Counted from the first letter of the stretch, positions 42,594-52,765 are shown. The stretch: DNA of 64,000 nucleotides from Acidobacteriota bacterium (GCA_003225315.1 QHZD01000019.1:62001-126000); one strand, 5' to 3'. Numbers and translations: made by a program. Notes: generated from the sequence alone by a model not told the origin.

Positions 42594-45566
42594 TCAAGCG
42601 CTCAGCGTTTCTTCATGCGCCGGGCAAATCGGCCTGTAGGCGCAATTGCGGCAGATGAAGCCCCGTTTCGCCGGGAATTCTCCCGCGCGAATGTCTGCTG
42701 CGGCTTCTTGCACGATTTTCTGCGCTTCATCCAATTGCTTGGCGTCCCGCGTGGTTTCTTGCCGCTGATTGTCTTGCAAATAATGAAACACGAGCCGCAC
42801 CGGGTTCAGCTCCAAAATTTCTTTAACAGCCAGCGCGTACAAGCTCAACTGTAAATCTTTCTTCGCGTCCACATCCTTTTTTGGGCGTCCCGTTTTGTAA
42901 TCGACGATTTCCACGTCGCGCTTGTTCCCCAAGGAATTGATCTGGTCGATGCGCCCCTTGATGATCACGTCGTTGTCGAGGGGCAATTCGAATCCTCTCT
43001 CTTGCGCCAGAGTTTCCGGGGGCTCCTCCATCATGCCGGCATGGAACGCTCGTAACTGCTCCAGCCCGTCCTTCTTGTATTCCTCTTCCTGATATTCGTC
43101 TTCAAATCCTTTCGAATTCCATTCCGTCTCAAAAATTCTCTGTACTTCTTCGAACGGCAGCTTCACGCCTTTGCGGAGTTGATCTACAAAACGTTTTATC
43201 GTCGTGTGCATCACCGCGCCAAAACTCATCGCCGCCTTTGGCCCCTCCCGCAGCGACCACAAATATCCGAACAGGTACCGTTGCGGGCAGGTCCGGTAAC
43301 CGCTCAGGGCTGAAGGGCTGAGTGTCAAGGGCTCCGGTGAAGGCGGGCGAAACTCCTCTGCCCAATCCGCGATCCGCGAAAAAATCTTTGCCGATCCTTC
43401 GGCGGCCGGAAAAAGCTCCGAATCTTCCCAAAGGTTTTCCTGTACCCCATCATCTCTTCCAGCAGGAGGCAGCTTTGGCATGAGTTGGCGCACATCTTGC
43501 CGTTTTATGGCCGGATCCATCACGATGTCTTCGATGAACACGGGCATTTTTCCTTTTTTCTCTGTCACCGTTGTGATGGTGAGCCGGTCTTCTGCTCGCG
43601 TCAGGGCCACGTAAAACAGCCGCCGCTCTTCCTGGATATGAAACTGCTCCGCGGGAGCGCCCTCTTTCATAAGTTCCACCGGGAATTCGAATACGCGTGG
43701 TCGCTCGGTGGCCGGAAAGGCGCGGTTGTTCACGCGCAATAGAAACACCTGCGGAAACTCCAGGCCTTTCGCTCCATGAACGGTCATCAACTGCACTGCG
43801 TCTGGAGGCGCGTCGTCTTCCAGGCTCACGACTCCACCAGCCTGGGCGTAGTAATCCAGATATTCGATAAACTCCGGCAAGCTGCGCGTTTCGCTTTTCG
43901 GTTCCCACCCCTTCATGAATTCCGCCAGCCGTTTGACGTATTTTCGGTCGTGCTGCTTCGCGCGCTGCGGAATCTCCAGCCACTCTGTCAGAGCTCCCAG
44001 AATCTCTCGTGCCGTGGAGCGCTTCAGCGTTTTCCTTTGCGAAGAAATAAATTCCACGAGTTCCCCGAGCGCCGCATGCGATCGGTCGAACGCCAATTGT
44101 CCCTGGGGCAGTTGCAGGAGGTCGTAGATTGCCTTTTTCTCTTTTCGCGCGCGCTCTGCCAGGCGCACTAAATCCGCCGCTTCCAAGTGCCATGCCGGCG
44201 CTGCCAGCACGCGCGCGCAGGCGATGTCGTCGTACGGCGCGGCAATCAGCCGCAGGTACGCGAGCACGTCTCTTACCAGCGGATGCTCCAGGATGGAAAG
44301 TCTCGTGATTACAAAAGGAATCTTTCGCCGCGATAGCTCTTCCACCAAATGATCCCGGTGCGCATGCTGTCGGTACAGCACGCCAAAATCCTTCCACCGC
44401 CGCCCCGCTCCATGAATACGCTCGAGTTCGCTTGCCACCCATCGCGCTTCTTCTTCGGGAGTCGCCAGCTCGACAATGCGGATTTTTTCTCCTGGAGGTT
44501 TGTTTGGTGAGAGGACTTTCTTTGGAAAGTCGGCGCTCACGGCGTTTTGTCCGATCACCTGCATCGCCACGCGCAGGATGTTCGGCGTCGAGCGGTAGTT
44601 CTCCGTCAGCGCCACGCGAAACGCCGTGGAATCCTGGCTTTCCCTCCATCCCGCAAGCCGCTCCAGGAACAATTTGAAACTCCCGAACGAAGCTCCGCGG
44701 AACCGGTAAATCGCCTGGTCGTTGTCGCCCACCGCGAGGATATTCCTCGCCGGCCCGGCCAGCAGCTCCAGCAGGCGGAGCTGTGCAATGTTGGTATCTT
44801 GAAATTCATCCACCAGGATATAGCGGTATTTGTTTTGCAGACTCTCGCGCAATTGAGCGTCTTGCTCTAGCAGCGCAACCGCGCCGGTGATCAGCGAGCC
44901 GAAGGAAACGCGGTTCTTTTCGCGCAGGAGCTCTTCGCTCGCTCGGTAGGCGCGCGCCAGTTCCTGCTGGAGCGCCACCGTCTCCAGCCGTTCCGCGAGC
45001 GTGTCTTCGTCCAGGATTTCCCGCTCTGCCTCCAGGCGCGCCGCCAACCTCTCGGCATAGCGCTGATAGTCTTCGCCGGATACCAGTTCGTCCTGGCAGC
45101 GCGAAAAAAACTCCACGAAATCGTTCAGGAATTGCCCGGGGTCGGCTAACCTCCGGTATTTTTCCAGATGCAGCCGCCTTAAGTTGCGCCGCAGCAGGAT
45201 CCAGTGATCGAACTCGTCGAGCATCACCCGTTGCGGCTCGGCCTCCGCCAGCAGCGTTTCGCAGAAGGAATGAAACGTCGCCAGCGTCACCGCTTTGCCG
45301 CGCTCGCCGGTGGCTTTCACCACACGCGCTTTCATTTCGCCAGCAGCTTTCTTTGTGAATGTCAGCCCAAGAATATTTTCACCGGAGAGCGTTTCATCCG
45401 ATTGCAAGAGATGCCGGATGCGCTCGGTGATGACGCGCGTTTTTCCGGTCCCCGCCCCGGCAATCACCAGCAGTGGACCTTCGCCGTGTGTGATCGCGCG
45501 CCTCTGCGCGTCATTGAGCTTCAGCCCGTTCGCCTCGAGCGGCGCCATGTCAAACAGCGTGGTCAT
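42594..45566 (-). CDS. UvrD/PcrA-type helicase fused to PD-(D/E)XK nuclease with Fe-S cysteines
   Basis: A 990-residue SF1A helicase-nuclease. Helicase motifs are all present: I AGAGTGKTRVIT, II VDEFQDTN, III GDNDQAIYRFRGA, IV ENYRSTPNIL, V TVHGAKGLEFPQVFL and VI FYVALTRAEDRL. From about residue 745 there is a C-terminal nuclease domain: a first cysteine in YRTCPQRYLFGYLW, then GRIDQI and VEIVDYKTGRP (catalytic Asp and Lys), and a final FICRNCAYRPICP. The four cysteines fit the iron-sulfur clamp known from AddB-type and Cas4-like nucleases. It probably acts in DNA end processing or repair; no AddB partner is visible nearby, so it may work alone. Confidence 0.92.
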   Translation of the reverse strand: MTTLFDMAPLEANGLKLNDAQRRAITHGEGPLLVIAGAGTGKTRVITERIRHLLQSDETLSGENILGLTFTKKAAGEMKARVVKATGERGKAVTLATFHSFCETLLAEAEPQRVMLDEFDHWILLRRNLRRLHLEKYRRLADPGQFLNDFVEFFSRCQDELVSGEDYQRYAERLAARLEAEREILDEDTLAERLETVALQQELARAYRASEELLREKNRVSFGSLITGAVALLEQDAQLRESLQNKYRYILVDEFQDTNIAQLRLLELLAGPARNILAVGDNDQAIYRFRGASFGSFKLFLERLAGWRESQDSTAFRVALTENYRSTPNILRVAMQVIGQNAVSADFPKKVLSPNKPPGEKIRIVELATPEEEARWVASELERIHGAGRRWKDFGVLYRQHAHRDHLVEELSRRKIPFVITRLSILEHPLVRDVLAYLRLIAAPYDDIACARVLAAPAWHLEAADLVRLAERARKEKKAIYDLLQLPQGQLAFDRSHAALGELVEFISSQRKTLKRSTAREILGALTEWLEIPQRAKQHDRKYVKRLAEFMKGWEPKSETRSLPEFIEYLDYYAQAGGVVSLEDDAPPDAVQLMTVHGAKGLEFPQVFLLRVNNRAFPATERPRVFEFPVELMKEGAPAEQFHIQEERRLFYVALTRAEDRLTITTVTEKKGKMPVFIEDIVMDPAIKRQDVRQLMPKLPPAGRDDGVQENLWEDSELFPAAEGSAKIFSRIADWAEEFRPPSPEPLTLSPSALSGYRTCPQRYLFGYLWSLREGPKAAMSFGAVMHTTIKRFVDQLRKGVKLPFEEVQRIFETEWNSKGFEDEYQEEEYKKDGLEQLRAFHAGMMEEPPETLAQERGFELPLDNDVIIKGRIDQINSLGNKRDVEIVDYKTGRPKKDVDAKKDLQLSLYALAVKEILELNPVRLVFHYLQDNQRQETTRDAKQLDEAQKIVQEAAADIRAGEFPAKRGFICRNCAYRPICPAHEETLSA

Positions 45567-45643
45567 AACTCAGGCAGAGTATCGGATTGCGGGGCGAAGG
45601 GGAAGCGAAGAGATGATGGAATTGGTGCAAACAGTCGGTCAGT

Positions 45644-46099
45644 CTAAGGCGCTGGGCTCGTCTTAATTCGTCCACGCCAGCTTTCCCACTTCTCTTTGAG
45701 TTGCGGAAGTATGAACGCAAGATTTCGCCGTGCGTTATCACGGCTTGTCATGGTGTGCGGGAAGTTTACGGCCCACACGCCCCATCGTTCGTAGTCCGTG
45801 CAGAGTATTTCTGAAAAGTAAGGTTCATTAGAGACTTCCCATACGATTCCGGCTCGACTGTTGTCAGGAGCTACGACAAAAGCATCCCCGGAGTCGCAGT
45901 GTTCGGTCTCGAAGTCAGTTATTTTGCCCAGGCTGAATCCCTCTACGACAACATCCTTCAAGATCGGGAAACCGTGATAAACCGGCGCACCTTCAGGAGG
46001 ATTCAGAAACGCGGGGCCGTCAACAGATGCGCTTGCGGCTTCGGGATCAATCGCCATAGGTCTTCCCTTTATGATTTCGTCCTTCTTCTTGTGAGCCAT
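45644..46099 (-). CDS. Conserved protein of unknown function
   Basis: A 151-residue soluble protein starting at the ATG 46099 (MAHKKKDEIIKGRPMAIDP), with a G-rich ribosome-binding stretch upstream. The frame is open to 46237 but would overlap the neighbouring DUF1572 gene. The middle contains WEVSNEPYFSEILCTDYERWGVWAVNFP, a stretch of which (EPYFSEILCTDYERWGVWAV) suggests a compact alpha/beta domain. I do not recognise a family. It follows the DUF1572-like gene by 10 nt on the same strand, so they are co-transcribed. Confidence 0.7.
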   Translation of the reverse strand: MAHKKKDEIIKGRPMAIDPEAASASVDGPAFLNPPEGAPVYHGFPILKDVVVEGFSLGKITDFETEHCDSGDAFVVAPDNSRAGIVWEVSNEPYFSEILCTDYERWGVWAVNFPHTMTSRDNARRNLAFILPQLKEKWESWRGRIKTSPAP

Positions 46100-46109
46100 A
46101 TCGCGCCCC

Positions 46110-46658
46110 CTAGCGTTGTGATTTCTCGCCCGCGGCAACCTGCTTGTTGAACTCACCTGACTTCCTTTTCTGGATCGTAAGCGATTGCCATTTGTCACCA
46201 GCGAAATGCCTTGCGAGATAAACGATCTGCCCCACATGATAAGAGTAGTGCGCGATCTGGCGGTTGATTGCTTGCGTTACGGAATGCGGCTCAGTACGGA
46301 TAGTAATTGTTCGCGTTAGATCCGCGTCACTCAGCGGCTCTAGGGCGCTGAAGAGAAGTTTCCATCCGTGTTCCCACATCTCCATCAATTCCGCACGTGT
46401 TTTGGGCGGATCTTCAAACTCGGTGTCGCGATTACGGTCTGGTTTCTCTCCGTCGCTGGTCAGAAAATCCGTCCAGCGCGAGCGCATATTTCCCTCCATG
46501 TGCTTCACGATGATAGCAATGGAATTGGATTCGGCATCAAGAGTCGTGGTGAGCGCCGCGTCCGGACACTGCGCCATCGCGCGCTCGCCCAGCTTCTTGT
46601 AGTAACGAAAGAGGTCGATGGAATCTTTCAAGTAGGACGTCGTGAACTGGTGTGCCAT
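46110..46658 (-). CDS. DUF1572-type DinB-fold protein
   Basis: A 182-residue four-helix-bundle protein of the DinB/YfiT superfamily, DUF1572 branch: IIVKHMEGNMRSRWTDFL with a first histidine, PKTRAELMEMWEHGWKLL, and a C-terminal INRQIAHYSYHVGQIVYLA with the second and third metal-ligand histidines. The three-His set suggests a divalent-metal enzyme, perhaps a thiol S-transferase as known for some family members. The ATG at 46658 is preferred to GTG 46673, because GGAGA lies 8 nt upstream of it. Confidence 0.82.
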   Translation of the reverse strand: MAHQFTTSYLKDSIDLFRYYKKLGERAMAQCPDAALTTTLDAESNSIAIIVKHMEGNMRSRWTDFLTSDGEKPDRNRDTEFEDPPKTRAELMEMWEHGWKLLFSALEPLSDADLTRTITIRTEPHSVTQAINRQIAHYSYHVGQIVYLARHFAGDKWQSLTIQKRKSGEFNKQVAAGEKSQR

Positions 46659-46813
46659 AGCGCCATTCTCCACCGCCGAGCGAACCTGTCAACCCCGGTC
46701 TTGATTTGGGCACTCATCAATTTTCATTCATCGCAGGCAACCGAGCGCTTCGCTCGCGCAACGAAACAGAGCACGAGTTGAGCCGCCCGAAGAACGGTTG
46801 TAAGAAGAAACGC

Positions 46814-46844
46814 TTGACAATTCGCTTTTTATTCGCCCTAATAT
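46814..46844 (+). promoter_or_regulatory. Promoter candidate of the DinB-family gene
   Basis: Consensus TTGACA (46814-46819), a 19-bp AT-rich spacer and TAATAT (46839-46844). The start codon follows 41 nt later with an AAAGGGAGG Shine-Dalgarno. Confidence 0.5.
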
Positions 46845-46885
46845 CGCTGCGCTGAATTTTCGAATCTCAACAAAGGGAGGTCGGT

Positions 46886-47419
46886 ATGACGATTGGACAA
46901 ACCATGCTGTCCGAATTCGACGAGGAGATGAAAAACACTCGCAAGGTCCTGGAACGCTGTCCCGACGAAAAGTGGAACTGGAAGCCGCACGAAAAATCCG
47001 GCACGCTCGGCTGGCTCGCCGCCCACGTCGGCACTGTCCCTGAGTGGATTACCATGACCATTAACACGGAAGAGCTCGATTACGCCCCCGTTGGAGGCCC
47101 CGCCTTTGAGCCGCCGAAAATCACGAACCGTAAGGAACTCCTTGCTGCTTTTGATAAAGGCGCAACCGAAGCCCGCGCTGCGCTCGCCAAAGTCAGTGAC
47201 GCCGACATGGCGAAAGGTTGGAAACTGCTGGCAGGTGGCCAGGAGATCTTCACCATGCCGCGTGTCGCGTGCATTCGCGGCATGTGCCTCAACCATCTCA
47301 TCCATCATCGCGCGCAGCTCACGGTTTACTTCCGGCTCATTGGAGTTCCCGTGCCGGGCCTCTATGGTCCTAGCGCGGATGAAAGCCAGCCGGGCGCGGC
47401 CGAAGCTGCGGCTCATTGA
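46886..47419 (+). CDS. DinB-family protein
   Basis: A 177-residue DinB/YfiT-like four-helix protein: GQTMLSEFDEEMKNTRKVL, WNWKPHEKSGTLGWLAAHVG (first His ligand) and RGMCLNHLIHHRAQLTVYFRLIGVPVPGLYGPSAD (the H-x3-H pair, followed by the typical PVPxxYGPS ending). This subgroup is probably a metal-dependent transferase; its substrate is unknown. AAAGGGAGG lies 7 nt before the ATG. It stands alone, with its own promoter and a terminator after it. Confidence 0.85.
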   Translation: MTIGQTMLSEFDEEMKNTRKVLERCPDEKWNWKPHEKSGTLGWLAAHVGTVPEWITMTINTEELDYAPVGGPAFEPPKITNRKELLAAFDKGATEARAALAKVSDADMAKGWKLLAGGQEIFTMPRVACIRGMCLNHLIHHRAQLTVYFRLIGVPVPGLYGPSADESQPGAAEAAAH

Positions 47420-47439
47420 GCCCAGAATGATGTGTCCGG

Positions 47440-47473
47440 GGGCGGAGGACGCTCCGCCCGCGGAGTCCTTTTT
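47440..47473 (+). terminator. Terminator-like structure after the DinB gene
   Basis: An 8-bp stem (GGGCGGAG / CTCCGCCC, tetraloop GACG, 47440-47459) overlaps an alternative stem GGAC-TCC / GGA-GTCC that ends directly before TTTTT (47469-47473). The second form looks like an intrinsic terminator. Confidence 0.5.
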
Positions 47474-47538
47474 GCCACGACAGCCTCGTTCATCGCATCG
47501 CGCTATAATGGTGCTCGTCTCTCCTCTGGAGGCTCGTT

Positions 47539-48729
47539 ATGACCACGGAAACTCCCGTTATTCTCTCCGCTGTTCGAACGCCCATCGGCAAATTCCAGGG
47601 CGGCCTCGCCGGATTTTCCGCTCCCGAACTTGGCGGCAAAATCGTCGCTGAAGCGATTCGCCGCGCCGGCCTCGATTCGAACCAAATTGATGAAGCGATC
47701 CTGGGCAACGTGGTGCAAGCCGGCCTCGGACAGAATCCCGCGCGCCAGGCTGCGCTCAAGGGCGGCTGCAATCCTCGCGTCGCTGCCATGACCATCAACA
47801 AAGTTTGCGGCTCAGGACTCAAAGCCGTGGCGCTGGCTGCGCAAGCCGTGCAGCTTGGCGAATCGGAAATCGTCGTCGCCGGCGGCATGGAGTCGATGTC
47901 GAATTGTCCATATCTTTTGCCGCAAGCGCGCACGGGTTACCGCATCGGTGATGGAAAAATTGTCGACTCCATGATCAATGACGGCCTCTGGGACGCTTAC
48001 GAAAATTTTCACATGGGCATGACCGGCGAACTGGTCGCCGAAAAATACGGCATTACGCGCGAAGAGCAGGACCGCTTCGCGTTCGAGAGCCACCAGAAAG
48101 CGGTGCGCGCGCGTAAGTCCTGCTTCTTCGAAGCGCAAATTCTGCCCATCGAAGTGCCGCAGAAAAAAGGCGAGCCGTTCGTCATCAAATACGATGAATC
48201 GCCGCGTGAAGACACGAGCATGGAAGCGCTCGGGAAATTAAAGCCCGCGTTCAAAAGAGATGGGACAGTCACCGCAGGCAATGCGCCCGGCACCAACGAT
48301 GGCGCGGCGGCGCTGGTGGTCACCAGCGAGCGCAATGCTTCGCGTCTCGGCAAGCAGCCCGTCGCGCGGATCGTTGCGCAAGCCGTCAGCGGCGTTGAAC
48401 CCAAGTGGGTGATGATGGCGCCCGTTGAGGCTGTCGAAAAACTCCTCACGAAAACAGGTTGGAACCGCGACAAAGATGTTGATTTGGTCGAGTTGAACGA
48501 AGCTTTTTCCGTTGCGGCCATCGCCATCACGCGTCAGCTCAAACTCAACCCCGAAAAAGTAAACGTCAACGGCGGCGCGGTCGCGCTCGGTCATCCCATT
48601 GGCGCGAGCGGCGCGCGCATCCTCGTTACGCTGCTCTATGAATTGGAACGCCGCAACCTCAAACGCGGCATCGCCGCACTTTGCCTTGGCGGAGGCAACG
48701 CCGTCGCCCTCGCCGTCGAACGTTTCTAA
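47539..48729 (+). CDS. Thiolase (acetyl-CoA C-acetyltransferase)
   Basis: A 396-residue thiolase II-type enzyme that condenses two acetyl-CoA or cleaves 3-ketoacyl-CoA. The nucleophilic cysteine is in [16 protein letters not shown] (about residue 90), followed by [14 protein letters not shown], the His in [19 protein letters not shown] and the second catalytic cysteine in [17 protein letters not shown]. The length is typical. GGAGG lies about 7 nt before the ATG, and TATAAT at 47504-47509 may be the -10. It could act with the 3-hydroxyacyl-CoA dehydrogenase at 56517 in short-chain beta-oxidation, or finish degradation of the box-pathway products (inference). Confidence 0.93.
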   Translation: MTTETPVILSAVRTPIGKFQGGLAGFSAPELGGKIVAEAIRRAGLDSNQIDEAILGNVVQAGLGQNPARQAALKGGCNPRVAAMTINKVCGSGLKAVALAAQAVQLGESEIVVAGGMESMSNCPYLLPQARTGYRIGDGKIVDSMINDGLWDAYENFHMGMTGELVAEKYGITREEQDRFAFESHQKAVRARKSCFFEAQILPIEVPQKKGEPFVIKYDESPREDTSMEALGKLKPAFKRDGTVTAGNAPGTNDGAAALVVTSERNASRLGKQPVARIVAQAVSGVEPKWVMMAPVEAVEKLLTKTGWNRDKDVDLVELNEAFSVAAIAITRQLKLNPEKVNVNGGAVALGHPIGASGARILVTLLYELERRNLKRGIAALCLGGGNAVALAVERF

Positions 48730-49042
48730 ATTTTCAAACGTTTATAACCTACTGGATGCTCGAGAAACTCTCGGGCGCATACGCCACTGCCTCGCAGATC
48801 TTCCACGGGCTGGGTATCGCACCTTGCGGCAATATCCGAGGACCTTCATTCTACATACGCTCTGTCGTCAAAAATTATTCTGGTGTTTACCTGTTGAATT
48901 TTCAGGATGGCAAGAATAGAGTATCGCCCGGGCGGGGAGGGTGGTTTCCACGCCCGGTCGGTGTTCAAGAAACAGGGTCGGTGTCCGGAAAAACAAGTCG
49001 GCCCAGGAAACAGCTTTCATTCTTCTCGCGATGGGGTGCCGT
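48730..49042. other. Leader region of the TonB-dependent receptor
   Basis: No gene is supported. It holds a 7-bp inverted repeat (CCGGGCG at 48928-48934, CGCCCGG at 48951-48957) about 85 nt before the receptor start, which may be a leader hairpin. No other structure was recognised. Confidence 0.5.
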
Positions 49043-52000
49043 ATGATCAATTCCTTCTGCAAATGGATTCTCGCAGTGTGTTTTGCCTTGCTCGTTTCGC
49101 AAGGAGTGCTCGCGCAATCAGACCTCGGCAAGATTTCAGGTTTTGTCAAGGACCCGTCGGGCGCAACGATCGCCAACGCCAAACTGACGATCCGAAACAA
49201 TACGGGTGTCGAACGCCAAACAACGACGAACGAATCCGGGTATTACGTCATTACGAACGTGCCGCCTGGCCTCTACACCATGATCGCAGAGGCAACTGGG
49301 TTCCAGAGATACGAAAGTTCGAACAACAAGCTCGATCCGAGCGCAGATTTGGTCATTGATGCGACTCTGACCGTGGGCACGGCTAGCCAAACGGTCGAAG
49401 TTTCTGCATCGGCGGTCCAGCTTCAGACGGAATCCGCGGCTGTGCAAAAGCTAGTCACGCGGGAGCAGATTGATTTGCTTGAGTTGAACGGGAGAAACCC
49501 AATTGGCCTTGCTGCGCTGATGCCTGGTGCTCGTTCTGGGACGCTTGCGAACCTCACCTTCGCTTTCAGCCAGGGTCCAGCGAATTTTAACGGCTCAAGA
49601 AATCCGGAGAATCTGATTACTTACGACGGTGCTCCGGCTACCCGCACACGTTCCAACGGCACCAGCCTGGGCGCCGCCGATGTGGATTCCACACAGGAGG
49701 TCGAGATCCTCGGTACGAATTACCCCGCAGAGTACGGCCGCACGTCCGGTGCGCAAATTCGCATTGTCACTAAGACCGGCACGCAGGACTTCCACGGTGC
49801 CGCCTATGAATACCTTAAGAACGACGCCTTCAACGCCAACACCTGGGCGCGCAACGCGAATGCTCTGACAGCGCATGTGGCGCCGCTTAAGTACAACCAG
49901 TTTGGGTACAACCTCGGCGGCCCGTTCTACATCCCCGGCAAATTCAACACAGATAAGAATAAGGTCTTCTTCTACTGGGGCGAGGAATGGGTCAAGTACC
50001 ACTTTCTCGAATCAGGTTCATCGGTGGGTTCGGCTGGTCTGCTGGCGGTTCCGACGCTCAAGATGCGCTCTGGTGACTTCAGCGAATTGCTTGACCCGAA
50101 CAATCCCTTCGTCACTCGCACGGTAGTAAACCCAGCAGATCCTACGAAGACTAAAATCAAGGTCCCCGTGTACGTAACGGATCCACAATCGCCGGCGGCT
50201 TCGCAATGCGGCCAAGTCATTTCCTACGGTCCTCCGGTCGTCCAGAACACCAACGGATGTTTCGCTGGCAATTTGATCCCGTCAACTCGGCTTAGCCCCA
50301 ATGGCATCGGCATTCTGAATGCGTGGCCGATTCCCACACAGTTAACCCCCGCCACCTTCATCGGCGGCAACGGCAACTGGTTCGCCGCGAAGCTGCACAC
50401 GTTCGACCAGCGCAAGGACACCGCCGGTGTGGATGTGAATCTTACGGAGAAGCAGCGCCTAAGGTTTCACGCCATGAATTACGCATACCTGGAGTATCAA
50501 CCTCTCGACGGCAACACTGACCGCACCCCAAAGTTTTTCAATCGCCCCAACAAGACCGGCTCACTCAACCATACGTGGACGATGAGCCCCAAAATGGTGA
50601 ATGAGGTTCTGATCAGCGCTAGCGAGGACGTCGTGTTGATACCCGTGGACACGGCGAACTTCTTTGATCGAACCAAGGCGTGCTCACAATCAACCGTGCC
50701 GTGCAGTCTCAATTACCCCTACATATTTCCGACTGGCAAGCTGCTTCCAAATCGCATCCCAACGGTGAATTTGTCCAACTTTTCGGGACTGAGCGGCGGG
50801 CCGTATCCGTCGCACTCCGCAGGTCCCATCTATGACATATCGGACAGCTTTACCTGGATAAAAGGAAATCACACGCTAAAATTCGGTGCTCTTTGGGAAC
50901 GCTCCGGCGAAAACGACAATGACGAGATAAACGTACAAGCTTGCCCGACTTGCACTAACAACCAGAATGGCCAATTTCTGTTTACCGATGGCCGGGCCGG
51001 CGGGACGGGAGTCGCGGTTGCCAACGCCGCCCTGGGCCTGTTCGACACGTATTCGGAGATCGGCCACCGCGCGTACACTATCTTTCGCGCCAACATGTGG
51101 GAGGGGTTCGCGCAAGACTCCTGGAAGACGAGGCAGAATCTGACTCTCACCTTTGGCCTCCGTTATTCCATAATCGTTCCCTATCATGCCCTGTGGGGAA
51201 ATATGATCGTCTTTGACCCGCGGTTTTATGATTCGTCCAAGGCTGTTACAGTCAGCCCGACAACCGGCCTCATCCAAGGCACGGTTGATCCGAAGACAGG
51301 GCTTATTGCCGGTACCGGGGCGGATACGCTTAACGGCATGGTCATTCCCGGCAGCGGATTCCCTTCTTCCGCAATAAAGCACTTTCCGGAAGCCGACCCG
51401 AGCCAGTTCGACTTCAGCCGCCTGTTTCGCGGCGTTTCCGACCATTACTCCGACATTCAATGGGGTGAGATCCAGCCTCGTCTCGGCATTGCCTACCAGT
51501 TGAATAAGAGGACTGTGTTTCGCGTTGGCGCGGGTCGGTACACGACACGCTTGGGCGTGAGCGACTCGATTTTTCTCGGTGGGAATCCGCCGTTCCAACC
51601 GAACGCCAGCATCAGCAACGGCTTGGCAGATAACCCCGGAGCTGGCGGCGGAGCCAACGTTCCGCTGGTGGTCACAACGCAGAGCAAAGCCTTTAAGCCC
51701 CCTGAATCGTGGGCCTGGAACGTTACTTATGAGCGTGAACTGTTCTGGAAGTCTCTCGTAAGTGTGGGATATGTAGCGCGTCGCGGCGTGCATCTGCAGC
51801 GCGAGGCCGACATCAACCAGCCGACGACAGCAGTCGTGGCGGCAAACCCATGCCTTCTGCCAGGGGCGGCAAACCCCTGTAAACGCGACGCTTTCCGCCC
51901 ATATCAGGGCTTCGGTTCTATTCGGCAAACGGACAATGTGGCCAACTCGATGTACAACGCGCTCCAGGTGGCCTGGAACCGCCGGTACTCGGGCGGGCTG

Positions 52001-52708
52001 CAGTTCGGCGTGTCCTACACGCTTTCCAAAAGCACGGACAATGGCTCGAACCAGCGTGACGTTGTCCCCGATACATATGACATAAGCATGCTATGGGGCC
52101 CGTCGGAATTCGACGCCCGTCACATCTTGGTGTTCAACTACCTCTACGACCTGCCATTCTTCAAGAACCACTCGACGCTGGGCGGTAAGCTGCTGGGCGG
52201 ATGGCAAATCAGTGGCGTAACACAGTTCCAGACCGGCTTACCCTGCAGCGTGGCGGGCCCCACGGACTACACCGGAGTGGGTCTGGACTCCAACTTCGGT
52301 TGCGGTCAGAACGGCCAGTACTGGGTCGTCAGCGGCACTCCAAAAATCATCGGGACTTTCGGTGCTAACGGCCAGTGGTTCGATACCTCGGTCTTTACCA
52401 TACCGGCTACCGGAACGTTTAACACGCAGCGCGTGCGCAACCTGATCTACCAGCCTGGATTCCAGAACTGGAACCTCGGATTGTTCAAGTCCTTTCCGAT
52501 TACCGAGAAAACAGGGCTGCAGTTCCGCGCCGAGGCGTACAACTTCATCAACCACCCGAATTGGTGTGGTGGCAGCGGTTGCAGCGGGACAACCAATATT
52601 GGCCTCAACCCCACCAGCCTCTCCACGTTCGGAAAAGTACTCACCAAGGGAGGCGGTGTTGGCGGCGGCGAGCGGAACCTGCAGCTCTCGCTGCGCGCCT
52701 ATTTCTAG
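49043..52708 (+). CDS. TonB-dependent outer-membrane receptor, Oar-like
   Basis: A 1221-residue outer-membrane protein. Signal peptide WILAVCFALLVSQGVLA; residues about 28-110 are a carboxypeptidase-regulatory-like beta-sandwich (GKISGFVKDPSGATIANAKL, TNESGYYVITNVPPGLYTM); then a plug region (TREQIDLLELNGRNPIGL, EVEILGTNYPAEYGRTSGAQI) and a large beta-barrel ending in the aromatic LSLRAYF expected for Bam-dependent insertion. Acidobacteria encode many such receptors, thought to import oligosaccharides or peptides; the substrate is unknown. It must be energised by a TonB protein, such as those at 17206-19697. The frame is open to 48941, but the ATG at 49043 gives the signal peptide. Confidence 0.92.
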   Translation: MINSFCKWILAVCFALLVSQGVLAQSDLGKISGFVKDPSGATIANAKLTIRNNTGVERQTTTNESGYYVITNVPPGLYTMIAEATGFQRYESSNNKLDPSADLVIDATLTVGTASQTVEVSASAVQLQTESAAVQKLVTREQIDLLELNGRNPIGLAALMPGARSGTLANLTFAFSQGPANFNGSRNPENLITYDGAPATRTRSNGTSLGAADVDSTQEVEILGTNYPAEYGRTSGAQIRIVTKTGTQDFHGAAYEYLKNDAFNANTWARNANALTAHVAPLKYNQFGYNLGGPFYIPGKFNTDKNKVFFYWGEEWVKYHFLESGSSVGSAGLLAVPTLKMRSGDFSELLDPNNPFVTRTVVNPADPTKTKIKVPVYVTDPQSPAASQCGQVISYGPPVVQNTNGCFAGNLIPSTRLSPNGIGILNAWPIPTQLTPATFIGGNGNWFAAKLHTFDQRKDTAGVDVNLTEKQRLRFHAMNYAYLEYQPLDGNTDRTPKFFNRPNKTGSLNHTWTMSPKMVNEVLISASEDVVLIPVDTANFFDRTKACSQSTVPCSLNYPYIFPTGKLLPNRIPTVNLSNFSGLSGGPYPSHSAGPIYDISDSFTWIKGNHTLKFGALWERSGENDNDEINVQACPTCTNNQNGQFLFTDGRAGGTGVAVANAALGLFDTYSEIGHRAYTIFRANMWEGFAQDSWKTRQNLTLTFGLRYSIIVPYHALWGNMIVFDPRFYDSSKAVTVSPTTGLIQGTVDPKTGLIAGTGADTLNGMVIPGSGFPSSAIKHFPEADPSQFDFSRLFRGVSDHYSDIQWGEIQPRLGIAYQLNKRTVFRVGAGRYTTRLGVSDSIFLGGNPPFQPNASISNGLADNPGAGGGANVPLVVTTQSKAFKPPESWAWNVTYERELFWKSLVSVGYVARRGVHLQREADINQPTTAVVAANPCLLPGAANPCKRDAFRPYQGFGSIRQTDNVANSMYNALQVAWNRRYSGGLQFGVSYTLSKSTDNGSNQRDVVPDTYDISMLWGPSEFDARHILVFNYLYDLPFFKNHSTLGGKLLGGWQISGVTQFQTGLPCSVAGPTDYTGVGLDSNFGCGQNGQYWVVSGTPKIIGTFGANGQWFDTSVFTIPATGTFNTQRVRNLIYQPGFQNWNLGLFKSFPITEKTGLQFRAEAYNFINHPNWCGGSGCSGTTNIGLNPTSLSTFGKVLTKGGGVGGGERNLQLSLRAYF

Positions 52709-52765
52709 TCGTTGCGAAATAGCGTCGTCAAAAATGTAACCAGAGTCTTTACCCTGCGCACGGCA

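Noticed and set aside
43450-44649. 399-codon frame on the minus strand within the helicase region
   Set aside because: It lies in another frame of the same strand as the helicase-nuclease gene, is highly Arg/Gly-rich and shows no family features; it is a shadow of that gene.
46110-47419. DinB proteins taken as DNA polymerase IV
   Set aside because: The two proteins belong to the four-helix DinB/YfiT metal-enzyme fold, which shares only a name with E. coli DNA polymerase IV.
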